A DNA stretch of 64,000 nt from Loktanella salsilacus (GCF_900114485.1 NZ_FOTF01000001.1:124001-188000); one strand, 5' to 3'; positions 24,316 through 33,788 are shown, counted from the stretch's first letter. The notes: a model not told the origin generated them from the sequence alone. Translations and numbers: made by a program.

Positions 24316-25305
24316 TCAGTCCGTCACCCGCCGTGGCCGCGGGCGAGAGGGGATTTCTTTGAGCAAACCGCCTACCCCCATCGCCGCGATATCGTCTGGC
24401 GTCACCGCCACACCGCACAGCAAACGCTCTAGTACCCAGTCCGCGCCGTTCAACGCAGGGGACCGCGCACAGCCGGGCAGCCCGATCACAGGCCGCCCGC
24501 CCAGCGCGCCGATAAACAGCAGGTTTCCAGGATCGACGGGCATCCCGAAATGCAGCACCTCGCCGCCAGCCTGCCGCAGCGCTTCGGGGGCGGTGTCATG
24601 CAGATCGGACGTGGCAGAGCCGGTCAGGATGCAGATCAGCGGCGCATCGCAGGCGGCCAGCGCAGCGGCGATCGCGGCGCTGTCGTGGTCCACCAGGTCG
24701 CGCCCGGCAAACCCCACGCCAAGACGGTCCAGACGGATGCGCAAAGACCGCTCTCCCTTGTCCCCAAGATCGCGGCCTGCGCGGGTCTCAACCAGTGCAA
24801 CGCGGTCAATCTGCGGGTGGTGCAGCGCGATTGCGCCCTGCCCGGCGGCGCACGCGGCATCAAGGTCGGCTTGCGGCACGGCGTAGGCGATAATCTTGAT
24901 CGTCGCGACCAACCCGCCGGCATCCATCCGGTGCAGGTCCGGCACGGTCGCCACGGTGATCATAGGGTTGATGCGGTTCAACGCGTGCAGCGCTGCGGCG
25001 TCCAGCGCCGCTAGGCCCGGTGTGTCGGCGATCACATTGACGCGGCCCGTCGCAGCGGTGCCAAGGCGCAGGCCCGGCGCAGCCCCGACCAAGGCCGCGG
25101 CCAAGACGGCGGCGGCGATGTCTTCGCCCACGTCGCCGGGGTCCAGTTGCGCCACGGTGATCTGCGTATACCCAGCTGACGCAAGCGCCGTCAGGTCAGA
25201 CCCCGTCAGCACATGTCCTTTGGACAGCACCAGATCGCCCGCGACTTCGCGGTGCGCAAGGATCGCGCCCAGCGCACCAGCAACAGGGACAGGGCCGAAC
25301 CTCAT
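24316..25305 (-). CDS. Molybdopterin-binding domain protein (MoeA/MogA-like)
   Basis: A 329-residue protein that starts within the xdhC stop (ATGA overlap). It has GHVLTGSDLTALASAGYTQITVAQL, as in the MoeA-like N-terminal part, and a C-terminal molybdopterin-binding (MoCF) region with LICILTGSATSDLHDTAPEALR and LGGRPVIGLPGCARSPALNG. The family inserts or transfers Mo cofactor intermediates. With coxD, coxE and xdhC upstream, it probably takes part in cofactor maturation for a molybdenum hydroxylase not encoded in the window (inference). Confidence 0.85.
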   Translation of the reverse strand: MRFGPVPVAGALGAILAHREVAGDLVLSKGHVLTGSDLTALASAGYTQITVAQLDPGDVGEDIAAAVLAAALVGAAPGLRLGTAATGRVNVIADTPGLAALDAAALHALNRINPMITVATVPDLHRMDAGGLVATIKIIAYAVPQADLDAACAAGQGAIALHHPQIDRVALVETRAGRDLGDKGERSLRIRLDRLGVGFAGRDLVDHDSAAIAAALAACDAPLICILTGSATSDLHDTAPEALRQAGGEVLHFGMPVDPGNLLFIGALGGRPVIGLPGCARSPALNGADWVLERLLCGVAVTPDDIAAMGVGGLLKEIPSRPRPRRVTD

Positions 25306-26267
25306 TGCGCGCGGCGCAGGGTCGCGATGACCTGCGCCATGATGCTGACGGCGATTTCTGCCGGGGCGCGGCCACCAAGGTCAAGGCCGACGGGGGCGTG
25401 GATGCGGGCGATGTCAGCCTCTGCAAAACCCGCCTCGGTCAGGCGCAGAACGCGCTTGGCGTGGGTGCGGGTCGAGCCAAGGCAGCCAAGGTAGAACGCC
25501 CGCGATTTCAGCGTCTGAATGATCGCGGGATCGTCGAGTTTGGGATCATGGGTCAGGGTCACAACCGCCGTGCGCGTGTCAGGTGCCAAGGTTGCCATCG
25601 CCTCGTCCGGCCAGTCCTCTATGATCGTCTCGCCCGGAAACCGTTCGGCAGAGCCAAAGGCCCCGCGCGGGTCGATCAGCACGGGGTCATAGCCGCAGGC
25701 GCGGGCCATGGGCAGGAGCGCTTGCGCGATATGGACAGCGCCCACGACGATCATGCGCAGGGGCGGATTGTGGATCGCGATAAAGGTCTGGCCGTCCTCT
25801 TCGAACCCAGAACGGTCAAGGCGGAAGCGGTCCGGGAAGTCGGCGGGATGGGCCAGCTTGCGGGCCTGCGCTTGCGCGGCGGTGACATAGGCGATGGGCT
25901 GGCGCGCGGTGATGGCGGCGACCAGTTGTTCCAGCAGGTGCACAGGCATCGCCCCGCCCACCGGTTCGACCAACACGCGGATGCGCCCGCCGCAGGCAAG
26001 GCCAACGGCAAAGGCCTCGTCATCGCTGACGCCGTAATCCAGCAGGCGCGCATCGCCGCTTGGGATGGCGTCCAGCGCTTCCATGATCACGGCCCCTTCG
26101 ACGCAGCCGCCAGAGACGGAGCCTTCCATATGGCCGTCCGCGTCGATGATCAGCAGCGATCCCACCCCGCGCGGGGCAGAGCCCCAGGTTTCCACCACGG
26201 TGGCCACCGCCACAGCGCGGCCAGCGCGGTGCCAATCAAGGGCGGTTTGAAGCAGGTGATCTGACAT
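25302..26267 (-). CDS. xdhC: XdhC/CoxF family Mo-hydroxylase maturation protein
   Basis: A 321-residue protein with the XdhC_CoxI N-terminal domain (AVATVVETWGSAPRGVGSLL; GSVSGGCVEGAVIMEA) and a C-terminal Rossmann-type half (LRMIVVGAVHIAQALLPMA; VVTLTHDPKLDD; YLGCLGSTRTHAKR). XdhC proteins bind Mo cofactor, promote its sulfuration and hand it to xanthine or CO dehydrogenase. The start at 26267 gives a 10-base gap to coxE; the longer frame from 26309 overlaps coxE and is not conserved. Confidence 0.93.
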   Translation of the reverse strand: MSDHLLQTALDWHRAGRAVAVATVVETWGSAPRGVGSLLIIDADGHMEGSVSGGCVEGAVIMEALDAIPSGDARLLDYGVSDDEAFAVGLACGGRIRVLVEPVGGAMPVHLLEQLVAAITARQPIAYVTAAQAQARKLAHPADFPDRFRLDRSGFEEDGQTFIAIHNPPLRMIVVGAVHIAQALLPMARACGYDPVLIDPRGAFGSAERFPGETIIEDWPDEAMATLAPDTRTAVVTLTHDPKLDDPAIIQTLKSRAFYLGCLGSTRTHAKRVLRLTEAGFAEADIARIHAPVGLDLGGRAPAEIAVSIMAQVIATLRRAQ

Positions 26268-26277
26268 GGGGCGGACC

Positions 26278-27591
26278 TTACTGGGAATTTGTGGCGCGGG
26301 TGAAGGCAAAGGGGCTGGGGGATGGCTCTGGCGCGGGATTGCGCAGGGCGGCCATCAGGCGATTTTTCTCTCCTGTATCATCGGGGCGGGACAACGCTTC
26401 TGCAAGTCCTTGGAGCGACGCGATATTGTGACCCGCGCGCAGGCTGGTGACATGGGGCAGCATGGCAGCAATACCGCGAGCCTTGGGCGCAAAGCCATCC
26501 CAGCGCAGCAAGGGATTCAGCCAGATCAACTGGCGCGAGGTCAGAGACAGCCGCTGCATTTCGCGGCCCAGATCAGCGTCCGGGTCACGGTCAAGGCCAT
26601 CAGTGATCAGCAGCACCACCGCCCCCTGCCCCATAACGCGGCGCGACCAGTCGCGATTGAAGTCGTGCAGACACGCGGCGATGCGGGTGCCGCCTTCCCA
26701 GTCCTGCGCCTCTGCCCCGGCCGCTTGCAGGGCCGCATCCACGTCGCGGGTGCGCAGGTGGCGGGTGATATTGGTTAGCCGCGTGCCAAAGGTGAAGGCA
26801 TGAACCTGCGCCCAATCCTGCCCCTTGGCGTTGGCGACCCCGTGGACGAAGTGCAGCACGGCGCGCGAATATTGCGACATGGAACCAGAGATATCGCACA
26901 GCACCACCAGATTGGGATAGCGGGTGCGCTTTCGTTTGGTTTTCAGGTCGGCGATCTCTCCTCCCTTTCGCATGGCGGCGGCCTGCGTGCCGCGCCAATC
27001 GGGAATGCGGCCCGGCAGCGCCTGCGTGCGGCGCGATGGCAAGGGTTTGACGGGCAGTGCGAGCGCGGCGAGGATCCGGCGGGCGGCGTGCATTTCTGCA
27101 AGGCTCATCTGTTCGAAATCGAGGGTGCGAAGCCGCTCTTGCGCTGAAATGGTCTGACTGGCGTCAATATCGAGCAGCATCTCGTCCTCGGGCTGCTCTT
27201 CTTGCTGGGGCGTATCGCGCTCTTGCCCGTCGAGCAGCGCCTCTGCCGCGCGTTTTTCGGCGGCCACGGCCGTGCGGTCTTCGGCCACGCCCCGCACCAT
27301 AGGCGACATCATCGCCATCATATGTTCCATAAAGCGCGGATCGCGCCAGTACAGGCGAAAGAGTTGCGAGAAGACGGCGGATTCTTCGCGTTTGGACACG
27401 AAGCAGGCGTGAAGGGTCCAGTAAAAATCGCGCCGTTCGCTAAAACCCACCGCCTGCACCGCGCGGATCGCATCGACGACACGGCCGGGGCCAATGGGCA
27501 GGCCCGCCCGGCGCAAGGCACGGGCGAAATGGGCGATGTTGTTGGCGAGTTTGGGATTGTCTGGAAGCTCCAGATCGGCAAGTTCTACCAC
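26278..27591 (-). CDS. coxE: CoxE-like VWA domain protein
   Basis: A 437-residue protein of the VWA/CoxE family. The C-terminal von Willebrand A domain (about 225-400) starts NLVVLCDISGSMSQYSRAVL with a MIDAS DxSxS motif and includes VVLLITDGLDRDPDADLG. The N-terminal half is helical and highly charged, with a Gln/Glu-rich stretch near residue 130. CoxE works with the AAA+ ATPase CoxD in assembling the Cu-Mo site of CO dehydrogenase. Here it is followed by xdhC and preceded by coxD, the usual order. Confidence 0.92.
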   Translation of the reverse strand: MVELADLELPDNPKLANNIAHFARALRRAGLPIGPGRVVDAIRAVQAVGFSERRDFYWTLHACFVSKREESAVFSQLFRLYWRDPRFMEHMMAMMSPMVRGVAEDRTAVAAEKRAAEALLDGQERDTPQQEEQPEDEMLLDIDASQTISAQERLRTLDFEQMSLAEMHAARRILAALALPVKPLPSRRTQALPGRIPDWRGTQAAAMRKGGEIADLKTKRKRTRYPNLVVLCDISGSMSQYSRAVLHFVHGVANAKGQDWAQVHAFTFGTRLTNITRHLRTRDVDAALQAAGAEAQDWEGGTRIAACLHDFNRDWSRRVMGQGAVVLLITDGLDRDPDADLGREMQRLSLTSRQLIWLNPLLRWDGFAPKARGIAAMLPHVTSLRAGHNIASLQGLAEALSRPDDTGEKNRLMAALRNPAPEPSPSPFAFTRATNSQ

Positions 27592-27619
27592 GTGGCCTTG
27601 ACTGGGGGTTTCACACCCC

Positions 27620-27654
27620 CAGACCCCCGTGACATATTTTTATTCGGGTGAAAG
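27620..27654. repeat. Intergenic repeat, divergent copy between coxD and coxE
   Basis: CCCCCGTGACATATTTTTAT then TCGGGTGAAAG resembles a second Rhodobacterales intergenic variant (..TATTTTTATTCGGGTGAAAG..) and follows a GGGGGT-TTCACA-CCCCC hairpin. The relation to the main repeat is tentative. Confidence 0.4.
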
Positions 27655-27655
27655 A

Positions 27656-28555
27656 TCATAGCGGCAGGGCGGCGCGGGCGTCGTCGAGGATTTGTTTGGC
27701 TTTGGAGCCTTCGATCTTTTGGATGTCGTCCTGGTATTTAAGGATGGCACCGAGGGTATCGGCGATGACCGCGGGGGACAGGTCGATTACGTCGAGAGCG
27801 AGCAGGCATTTGGCCCAGTCGATGGTTTCAGCGACGCCGGGTTTTTTGAACAGGTCTTCTGTCCGCAGGCGCTGCACGAAGGCGACAACCTCGCGCGACA
27901 GGGTCTCTGCCGCCTCTGGTGCGCGGGCGTGAAGAATGTCGAGTTCGCGGTCGAAGTCGGGATAGTCGACCCAGTGATAGAGGCACCGGCGTTTGAGGGC
28001 GTCGTGGACCTCTCGGGTGCGGTTCGAGGTCAGGATCACGATGGGGGGCGTTGGTGCCTTGATTGTGCCAAGCTCTGGTATGGTGACTTGGAAGTCAGAG
28101 AGGGCTTCGAGCAAGAACGCCTCGAACGGGGCGTCGGTACGGTCAAGTTCGTCGATCAGCAGGACGGGCGCGCCGCCGGGTTGGGGGCGCATGGCTTGTA
28201 GCAGGGGGCGCTCTATCAGGTATTCTTCGGTGAAGAGTTCGGCCTTGAGTGCGTTGCGGTCGGTACCGCCGGAGGCTTCTGCCGTGCGGATCGCGATCAT
28301 TTGTTCGGCGAAGTTCCATTCATAAACTGCTGATGCGGCATCTAAGCCCTCGTAGCATTGCAGGCGGATCAGGCGGCGGCCCAGCGCAGCGGACAGCGCC
28401 TTGGCCAGTTCGGTTTTTCCGGTGCCGGCCTCCCCCTCTAGGAACAACGGACGGCCGAGTTTGAGGGCCAGAAAGACGATCGTCGCCAAGGCGCGCGGGC
28501 AGATGTAGTTTTCCGCCGCCAGTGCGGTTTGCACGTCATCAATCGTATCGAACAT
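27656..28555 (-). CDS. coxD: CoxD-like MoxR-family AAA+ ATPase
   Basis: A 299-residue MoxR-type ATPase: Walker A LEGEAGTGKTELAKAL (about residues 40-55), Walker B VLLIDELDRTD, sensor-1 VILTSNRTREVHDALKRRC, and YHWVDYPDF. CoxD is a chaperone-like ATPase needed for copper/sulfur insertion in CO dehydrogenase; MoxR ATPases in general pair with VWA proteins, as here with coxE. The start at 28555 has a G-rich ribosome site; the longer frame to 28591 lacks conservation. It is the first gene of a four-gene (-) operon divergent from 28781. Confidence 0.92.
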   Translation of the reverse strand: MFDTIDDVQTALAAENYICPRALATIVFLALKLGRPLFLEGEAGTGKTELAKALSAALGRRLIRLQCYEGLDAASAVYEWNFAEQMIAIRTAEASGGTDRNALKAELFTEEYLIERPLLQAMRPQPGGAPVLLIDELDRTDAPFEAFLLEALSDFQVTIPELGTIKAPTPPIVILTSNRTREVHDALKRRCLYHWVDYPDFDRELDILHARAPEAAETLSREVVAFVQRLRTEDLFKKPGVAETIDWAKCLLALDVIDLSPAVIADTLGAILKYQDDIQKIEGSKAKQILDDARAALPL

Positions 28556-28780
28556 TGCCAGTCCCCCCTTGGCCGCAACCATCCCATCCAACCTGCACCG
28601 CAGGGGGGCCGCGTCAAGCGGTGCATTGCGGGCCTACGGCCAAGGTCGTATGTTTTGGCGAAATAAGCGGCGGCCGCGCCAAACCTAAAAACGGGCTTAT
28701 CGCGCCCCTATTTTTGCCGCATTAACCTAGCAAACAGGTCAAAATCGACAGGTGCCTCGCACCGCGACAGGAGAGCCGAC

Positions 28781-29734
28781 ATGACGGATCACGCGCTACG
28801 CTTCAAAACCGAGCTCAAAGGACTGGAGGCTTCTGAATGGTATGAAGCCCTAGAGGAACTGGTGGAAGAGCATGGATCCTTCACGCCGCTGGGCCGCGAT
28901 CATGTGGCGACGTTTTTGGATGCAGGGCCCAAGTTGCTGGTTACCTTCGAGCATGCCGAGGAGGTGCAGGAACTGGCGGACGCCGCCCCGCGCGGCTTTG
29001 CCTTTACCCAGCGCGAAGGCTGGTCCCATTTGGCGATCATCAGCCGCGGGGACAGCTGGTTTCGTGATCCCGCGGTCTATCGCTATATTGACCGGCTCAT
29101 CGACGACGGCTTCTTTGAGGATTTCGAGGACGTCTTGTTCTTTGGCGCGCAGGCGGGCGGTTATGCGGCCGCCGCTTATAGTGTGGCCGCCCCCGGCGCG
29201 CGCGTCCTGGCGCTGCGGCCGCAGGCGACGCTTGATCCGACCACGGCAGGCTGGGACAATCGGTTCATCGCGCAGCGGCGGCTGAACTTTACCGACCGCT
29301 ATGGCTATGCCCCCGATATGGTCGACGCGTCCAAGCAGACCTATATCGTGTTCAACCCGCAGCAGCGCTATGATGCAATGCATGCGGCGCTGTTCACCAA
29401 ACCTAATGTCACCATGCTGCGTGTGATGGGGGTCAATGGGCGCCTTGATGTGTTGTTCGACACGCTGGGCGGGCTGGACGATATGATCCGTGCCGCAATG
29501 GCCGGAGAGCTGACACCCCAGCGGTTTATTCAGGCCTTGGCCGCGCGTAAAACATTTGCCCCCTACCTGCGCAATCTGGTCCGCCGAGCGCGCGATTCGG
29601 GCCATGCGCGGCTAGCAGCCGTCGTCTGCCACACCGTCTTGGACGATGGGCATGACGCTTTTTTCATCAGACAGTTGCAAGACATGGGCGAGCCGCTGCC
29701 TGAAGCCTACCAAAAAGACGCCGTCCGGGCCTAA
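28781..29734 (+). CDS. Conserved hypothetical protein, alpha/beta-hydrolase-like core
   Basis: A 317-residue soluble protein with a good ACAGGAGA site. The middle contains VLFFGAQAGGYAAAAYSVAA and VLALRPQATLDPTTAGWD, which look like a nucleophile-elbow turn followed by the next strand of an alpha/beta hydrolase, except that the elbow is G-A-Q-A-G-G without serine. I recall relatives in Roseobacters being named phosphoadenosine phosphosulfate reductase, but no cysteine or PP-loop motif supports that. Function unknown. It precedes pyrC on the same strand but lies 63 bases away. Confidence 0.75.
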   Translation: MTDHALRFKTELKGLEASEWYEALEELVEEHGSFTPLGRDHVATFLDAGPKLLVTFEHAEEVQELADAAPRGFAFTQREGWSHLAIISRGDSWFRDPAVYRYIDRLIDDGFFEDFEDVLFFGAQAGGYAAAAYSVAAPGARVLALRPQATLDPTTAGWDNRFIAQRRLNFTDRYGYAPDMVDASKQTYIVFNPQQRYDAMHAALFTKPNVTMLRVMGVNGRLDVLFDTLGGLDDMIRAAMAGELTPQRFIQALAARKTFAPYLRNLVRRARDSGHARLAAVVCHTVLDDGHDAFFIRQLQDMGEPLPEAYQKDAVRA

Positions 29735-29797
29735 ACGGGGCAGCGATAACGGGCCAAAGATCTGGTCAGGGGCGGGCCTTGGGTGTATGCCCGCCTC

Positions 29798-30847
29798 ATG
29801 CCTGACCAAAAAATCACAGACCTGACCCTGCGCCGCCCAGACGACTGGCACCTGCACCTGCGTGATGGTGCGATGTTGCAAGCCGTGTTGCCGGAAACGA
29901 CGCGGCATTTTGCCCGCGCCATCATCATGCCAAATCTGGTGCCGCCTGTCGTCACAGGCGATCAGGCGCGCGCTTACCGCGACCGCATTTTAGCCGCCCG
30001 GCCTGAGGGCAGCGATTTTGTGCCGCTGATGACGCTTTACCTGACCGAAGAGACTGACCCGGACGACGTCGCCGCCGCCCATGCGGCCGGTTTGATCGCC
30101 GCGGTGAAGCTTTATCCGGCTGGCGCGACCACGAACTCTGCCAGCGGCGTGCAGGATTTCGATAAAGTGCGCCCGGTGCTGGACCGTATGGCCGAAATCG
30201 GCCTGCCCCTGTGTGTGCACGGCGAAGTCACGGATAGCAGCATCGATATCTTCGACCGCGAGGCGACGTTTATCGACCGCATCCTTAAGCCGATGCGCAA
30301 AAAGAACCCCGACCTGCGCATCGTGATGGAGCATGTCACGACGCAGGACGCGGTGGATTACGTGCGCGATACGGCCAAGAATCTGGCCGCGACGATCACG
30401 ACCCACCACCTGATCATCAACCGCAACCACATCCTTGCGGGCGGGATCAAACCGCATTTCTATTGCCTGCCCGTGGCGAAACGCGAAACCCACCGCATTG
30501 CGCTGGTGCAGGCGGCGGTGTCTGGCGACAAACGCTTTTTCCTTGGCACGGATTCCGCCCCGCATACCGACGCGGGCAAATTGCAAGCTTGCGGTTGCGC
30601 CGGGATCTTTACCGCGCCCAACACAATGTCCTGCTTGGCAGAGGTGTTCGAGGCCGCAGGCGCGCTCCGCCAGTTGGAAGCCTTCACCTCTTTGAACGGT
30701 CCCGCCTTTTACCGCATGGCCCCGAACGAGGGTACGATCCGCTTGGTCAAAGGCGACCCCGTGTCCTACCCCGCTCAGATCGACACGGCAGATGGCCCCG
30801 TCACTGTCTTTGATCCCGGCTTCCCCCTGCATTGGCGTGTGACCTGA
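29798..30847 (+). CDS. pyrC: Dihydroorotase, class II
   Basis: Closes carbamoyl-aspartate to dihydroorotate in pyrimidine synthesis. The 349-residue length and sequence fit the E. coli PyrC type: DWHLHLRDG with the first two zinc histidines, the carboxylated lysine in [13 protein letters not shown] and EHVTT with further histidine ligands, and GTDSAPH with the catalytic aspartate. The ATG at 29798 was preferred to a GTG at 29783 because it gives the family N-terminus. pyrE follows after 65 bases, which hold a small GAAGAC/GTCTTC stem. Confidence 0.96.
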   Translation: MPDQKITDLTLRRPDDWHLHLRDGAMLQAVLPETTRHFARAIIMPNLVPPVVTGDQARAYRDRILAARPEGSDFVPLMTLYLTEETDPDDVAAAHAAGLIAAVKLYPAGATTNSASGVQDFDKVRPVLDRMAEIGLPLCVHGEVTDSSIDIFDREATFIDRILKPMRKKNPDLRIVMEHVTTQDAVDYVRDTAKNLAATITTHHLIINRNHILAGGIKPHFYCLPVAKRETHRIALVQAAVSGDKRFFLGTDSAPHTDAGKLQACGCAGIFTAPNTMSCLAEVFEAAGALRQLEAFTSLNGPAFYRMAPNEGTIRLVKGDPVSYPAQIDTADGPVTVFDPGFPLHWRVT

Positions 30848-30912
30848 AGACTATTCACTGACGTCTTCGCGCCACAAAACTTTTCGCCCCCACCGAACAA
30901 AAGGTTTTCGAC

Positions 30913-31590
30913 ATGATCCCCACCGGCTTTCCCGCAAAAGACGAAATCGCCCGCCTGACCGCTGGCATGTTGCTGGAAATCGGGGCTGTCGATTTCAACA
31001 CCAAGACGCCCTTTACCCATGCCAGCGGCAAGCAGGCCCCGACCTACGTCGATTGCCGCAAGCTGATTTCCTACCCCCGCATCCGCGCCACACTGATGGA
31101 TTTCCTATCCGTCACCATCATGCGCGAAGTGGGTTTTGAGGCATTCGACAACATCGCCGGCGGCGAGACGGCAGGCATCCCTTTTGCCGCCATGGTCGCC
31201 GAACGCCTTGCCCTGCCGATGACCTATGTGCGCAAAAAGCCCAAAGGCTACGGCCGCAATGCCCGCATTGAGGGCGTGATGACCGAAGGCCAGCGCGTTT
31301 TGCTGGTCGAGGATCTGACCACCGATGGCGGCTCTAAACTGTCCTTCGTCGATGCGATCCGCGACACCGGGGCCACCTGCTCTGCCACCGCTGTGATCTT
31401 TTTCTACGGCATCTTTGAGGGCGTAGAAGAGCGTCTATCGGACCACGGCGTGCAGCTTTTGCACCTGTGCACGTGGTGGGATGTGCTCGAAGTCGCGCGC
31501 GCGCGCGGCAGCTTTGACAAGGAAACCTTGGACACGGTTGAAGCCTATTTGCGCAACCCGGCGGGCTGGGCCCCCGGCGTGATGGTCTAA
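30913..31590 (+). CDS. pyrE: Orotate phosphoribosyltransferase
   Basis: Joins orotate to PRPP giving OMP. The 225 residues include [20 protein letters not shown], the flexible-loop [19 protein letters not shown] and the PRPP-binding [14 protein letters not shown]. It sits directly after pyrC, a pyrimidine pair without pyrB or pyrF nearby. Confidence 0.96.
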   Translation: MIPTGFPAKDEIARLTAGMLLEIGAVDFNTKTPFTHASGKQAPTYVDCRKLISYPRIRATLMDFLSVTIMREVGFEAFDNIAGGETAGIPFAAMVAERLALPMTYVRKKPKGYGRNARIEGVMTEGQRVLLVEDLTTDGGSKLSFVDAIRDTGATCSATAVIFFYGIFEGVEERLSDHGVQLLHLCTWWDVLEVARARGSFDKETLDTVEAYLRNPAGWAPGVMV

Positions 31591-31671
31591 GCAAACCAAG
31601 CGAAAACTCGCTGAGCAATTAAAAGTTTTCCCGCGCGTGGCCCCTTGTATTGTGGCCGCGCGCTAGCCGCA

Positions 31672-31688
31672 TAGCACATCTTGTGCTA
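31672..31688. promoter_or_regulatory. Inverted repeat upstream of dnaB
   Basis: TAGCACA-TCT-TGTGCTA is a perfect 7-3-7 palindrome 120 bases before the dnaB ATG, next to an AT-rich stretch. It could be an operator or a short hairpin. Confidence 0.35.
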
Positions 31689-31807
31689 AGGTGCTTGGGG
31701 CGGACTTCTCCACAAAAATATACAATTTGGGTCCGGCGGCGGGCTGGTCTATGACCAGTGAACGCGTGCGGGGGCATCGCGGACATGTAATTGGGGACAG
31801 GGATCAG

Positions 31808-33310
31808 ATGAACGAGATCAGCACTTTTAACGCGACCGGCACGAACGAGGCCACCGTGGACGCCATGCCCCATTCAATCGAGGCAGAGCAGCAGCTGTTG
31901 GGCGCGATTCTGACGAACAACGATATTTTCGACCGCATCGCCTCTGTCGTCGGCCCGCAGCATTTCTATGACCCGGTCCACGCGCGCATCTTTGACTGCG
32001 CCGCCGCGCGGCTTGCCAAGAACGCGCTCGCCAGCCCCGTTACGCTGAAATCCTACATGGAAGACGACGAGGGCCTGGCCGAACTTGGCGGCGGTGCCTA
32101 CCTCGTGCGCCTTGCCGCCAGCGCGACCTCTGCTTTCGCCGCGCGAGACTACGCGCAGATGATCTATGACCTGGCGATCCGGCGGCAGCTTATTCAGGTT
32201 GGGCAAAGTATCTCGGCCAAGGCGTCAAAGGTCGATGTCTCGTCCGAACCCAAAGACCAAATTGTCGAGGCCGAACAAGCGCTTTACGCCCTTGCCGAAA
32301 GCGGCACAGCAGAAAGCGGCTTTCAGTCCTTTCTGCGCGCCGTCACTGATGCCGTGAACGTCGCCAACGCCGCCTATCAGCGCGATGGCGGCTTGGCGGG
32401 TGTCTCTACCGGTTTGATCGACTTGGATAAAAAGCTCGGCGGCCTGCACAAATCCGACCTTTTGATCCTCGCGGGTCGTCCGTCGATGGGTAAAACCTCG
32501 CTCGCGACCAACATCGCCTACAACATCGCGAAGGCCTATAAAAAAGGCATTCTACATGACGGCACCGAAGGCGCAGTCAACGGCGGCGTCGTCGGTTTCT
32601 ACAGCCTCGAGATGTCGGCAGAACAGCTGGCCGCGCGTATCCTGTCAGAGGCGGCAGAGGTGCCGTCCGAACAAATCCGCCGCGGCGACATGACAGAGGT
32701 GGAATTCCGCCGCTTTGTCGATGCCGCCAAGCAGCTGGAATCCTGCCCGCTGTTCATCGACGATACCCCCGCCTTGCCAATCTCTCAGCTGGCCGCCCGC
32801 GCGCGGCGGCTCAAGCGGACGCAAGGCCTCGACGTGCTGGTTGTCGACTACCTTCAACTGGTGCGCGGCACGGGTCGGTCGGAAAACCGGGTGAACGAAA
32901 TCTCGGAAATCACGATGGGCCTGAAAGCGATCGCCAAGGAATTGCAGATCCCCGTGATCGCCTTGTCCCAGCTGTCGCGTCAGGTGGAAAACCGCGAAGA
33001 TAAACGCCCGCAGCTGTCTGACCTGCGCGAATCCGGCTCGATCGAGCAGGACGCCGACGTCGTGATGTTCGTGTTCCGCGAGGAATACTACAAGGAACGC
33101 GAAAAGCCCGGCGATCACGAGATGGACAAAATCTCGATCTGGCAAGAAGAGATGGAACGCCTGCGCGGCAAGGCCGAAGTCGTGATCGGCAAGCAGCGTC
33201 ATGGCCCCATCGGCACAGTGGAACTGTCGTTCGAGGGTCGCTTCACCCGCTTCGGCAACCTTGTGAAGCCATGGCAGCAAGACGGCGGCGGCGGCGATGT
33301 CGGGTTTTAA
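31808..33310 (+). CDS. dnaB: Replicative DNA helicase DnaB
   Basis: Hexameric 5'-3' helicase of the replication fork, 500 residues. The N-terminal domain starts MPHSIEAEQQLLGAILTNND; the RecA-like core has Walker A AGRPSMGKTS (222-231), GFYSLEMSAEQLAARIL, LDVLVVDYLQLVRG and LSQLSRQVE. No intein is present. The ATG at 31808 was chosen over an in-frame start at 31691 because DnaB homology begins shortly after it. A GNAT gene overlaps its end by 14 bases. Confidence 0.97.
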   Translation: MNEISTFNATGTNEATVDAMPHSIEAEQQLLGAILTNNDIFDRIASVVGPQHFYDPVHARIFDCAAARLAKNALASPVTLKSYMEDDEGLAELGGGAYLVRLAASATSAFAARDYAQMIYDLAIRRQLIQVGQSISAKASKVDVSSEPKDQIVEAEQALYALAESGTAESGFQSFLRAVTDAVNVANAAYQRDGGLAGVSTGLIDLDKKLGGLHKSDLLILAGRPSMGKTSLATNIAYNIAKAYKKGILHDGTEGAVNGGVVGFYSLEMSAEQLAARILSEAAEVPSEQIRRGDMTEVEFRRFVDAAKQLESCPLFIDDTPALPISQLAARARRLKRTQGLDVLVVDYLQLVRGTGRSENRVNEISEITMGLKAIAKELQIPVIALSQLSRQVENREDKRPQLSDLRESGSIEQDADVVMFVFREEYYKEREKPGDHEMDKISIWQEEMERLRGKAEVVIGKQRHGPIGTVELSFEGRFTRFGNLVKPWQQDGGGGDVGF

Positions 33311-33746
33311 CATTCGCGGGGTTGCACCCACGGATGTTCCCGCGCTGGCGTCGATGTCTGACGCGCTTGGCAGATTCCATGACGAGACAACGAAGGCCGA
33401 TCCTGTGGCCTTGCACCGCGATCTATTCGCCGCGCCACCTTGGGTTTGGGGCCTGATCGCTGAGGCCGGGGCACAGCCCATCGGCTACGCTCTCATGCTG
33501 CCCACGGCGCAGGTGCAACATGCTCGCCGCGGCATCGATTTACACCACCTGTACGTCGCGCCATATTGGCGCGGCAAAGGCGTTGGTCGCGCTCTGATGA
33601 CCAACGTGGAAACGCACGCCCGCACATTGCACTGCAGCTACGTCACCATTGGGACCGACCCGCAAAATATCAGCGCGCAAGTTGCCTACGAATCCCTTGG
33701 GTATATGCGCCGCGCCCCCGGCCCGCGCTTTTCAAAACAGCTTTAA
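33297..33746 (+). CDS. GNAT family N-acetyltransferase
   Basis: A 149-residue single-domain acetyltransferase. The acetyl-CoA loop LYVAPYWRGKGVGRALM (Q/RxxGxG/A type) lies near residue 90, with PQNISAQVAYESLGY after it. It starts within the end of dnaB (14-base overlap), so translation is coupled, although a functional tie to replication is not implied. Substrate unknown. Confidence 0.9.
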   Translation: MSGFNIRGVAPTDVPALASMSDALGRFHDETTKADPVALHRDLFAAPPWVWGLIAEAGAQPIGYALMLPTAQVQHARRGIDLHHLYVAPYWRGKGVGRALMTNVETHARTLHCSYVTIGTDPQNISAQVAYESLGYMRRAPGPRFSKQL

Positions 33747-33756
33747 CGCCCCCCCC

Positions 33757-33788
33757 TTCTTCTGGTCATAAATACCTTGCGGAGGTGT
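33757..33788 (-). repeat. Rhodobacterales intergenic repeat, copy 4 (variant) with hairpin
   Basis: CTTCTTCTGGTCATAAATACC then TTGCGGAGG is the variant also seen at 24231, here followed by the stem GTGGAGGC-GCAAA-GCCTCCAC (33787-33807). Confidence 0.6.

Noticed and set aside
25305-26264. 319-codon plus-strand frame opposite xdhC
   Set aside because: Shadow frame; xdhC has all family motifs and operon context.
28781-29734. PAPS reductase assignment for the hypothetical protein
   Set aside because: No PP-loop SGG(K/F)DS-type motif and no catalytic cysteine motif; real CysH is at 6186.
31691-31807. Upstream in-frame extension of dnaB
   Set aside because: Covers promoter-like AT-rich sequence and a palindrome, and DnaB homology starts after 31808.
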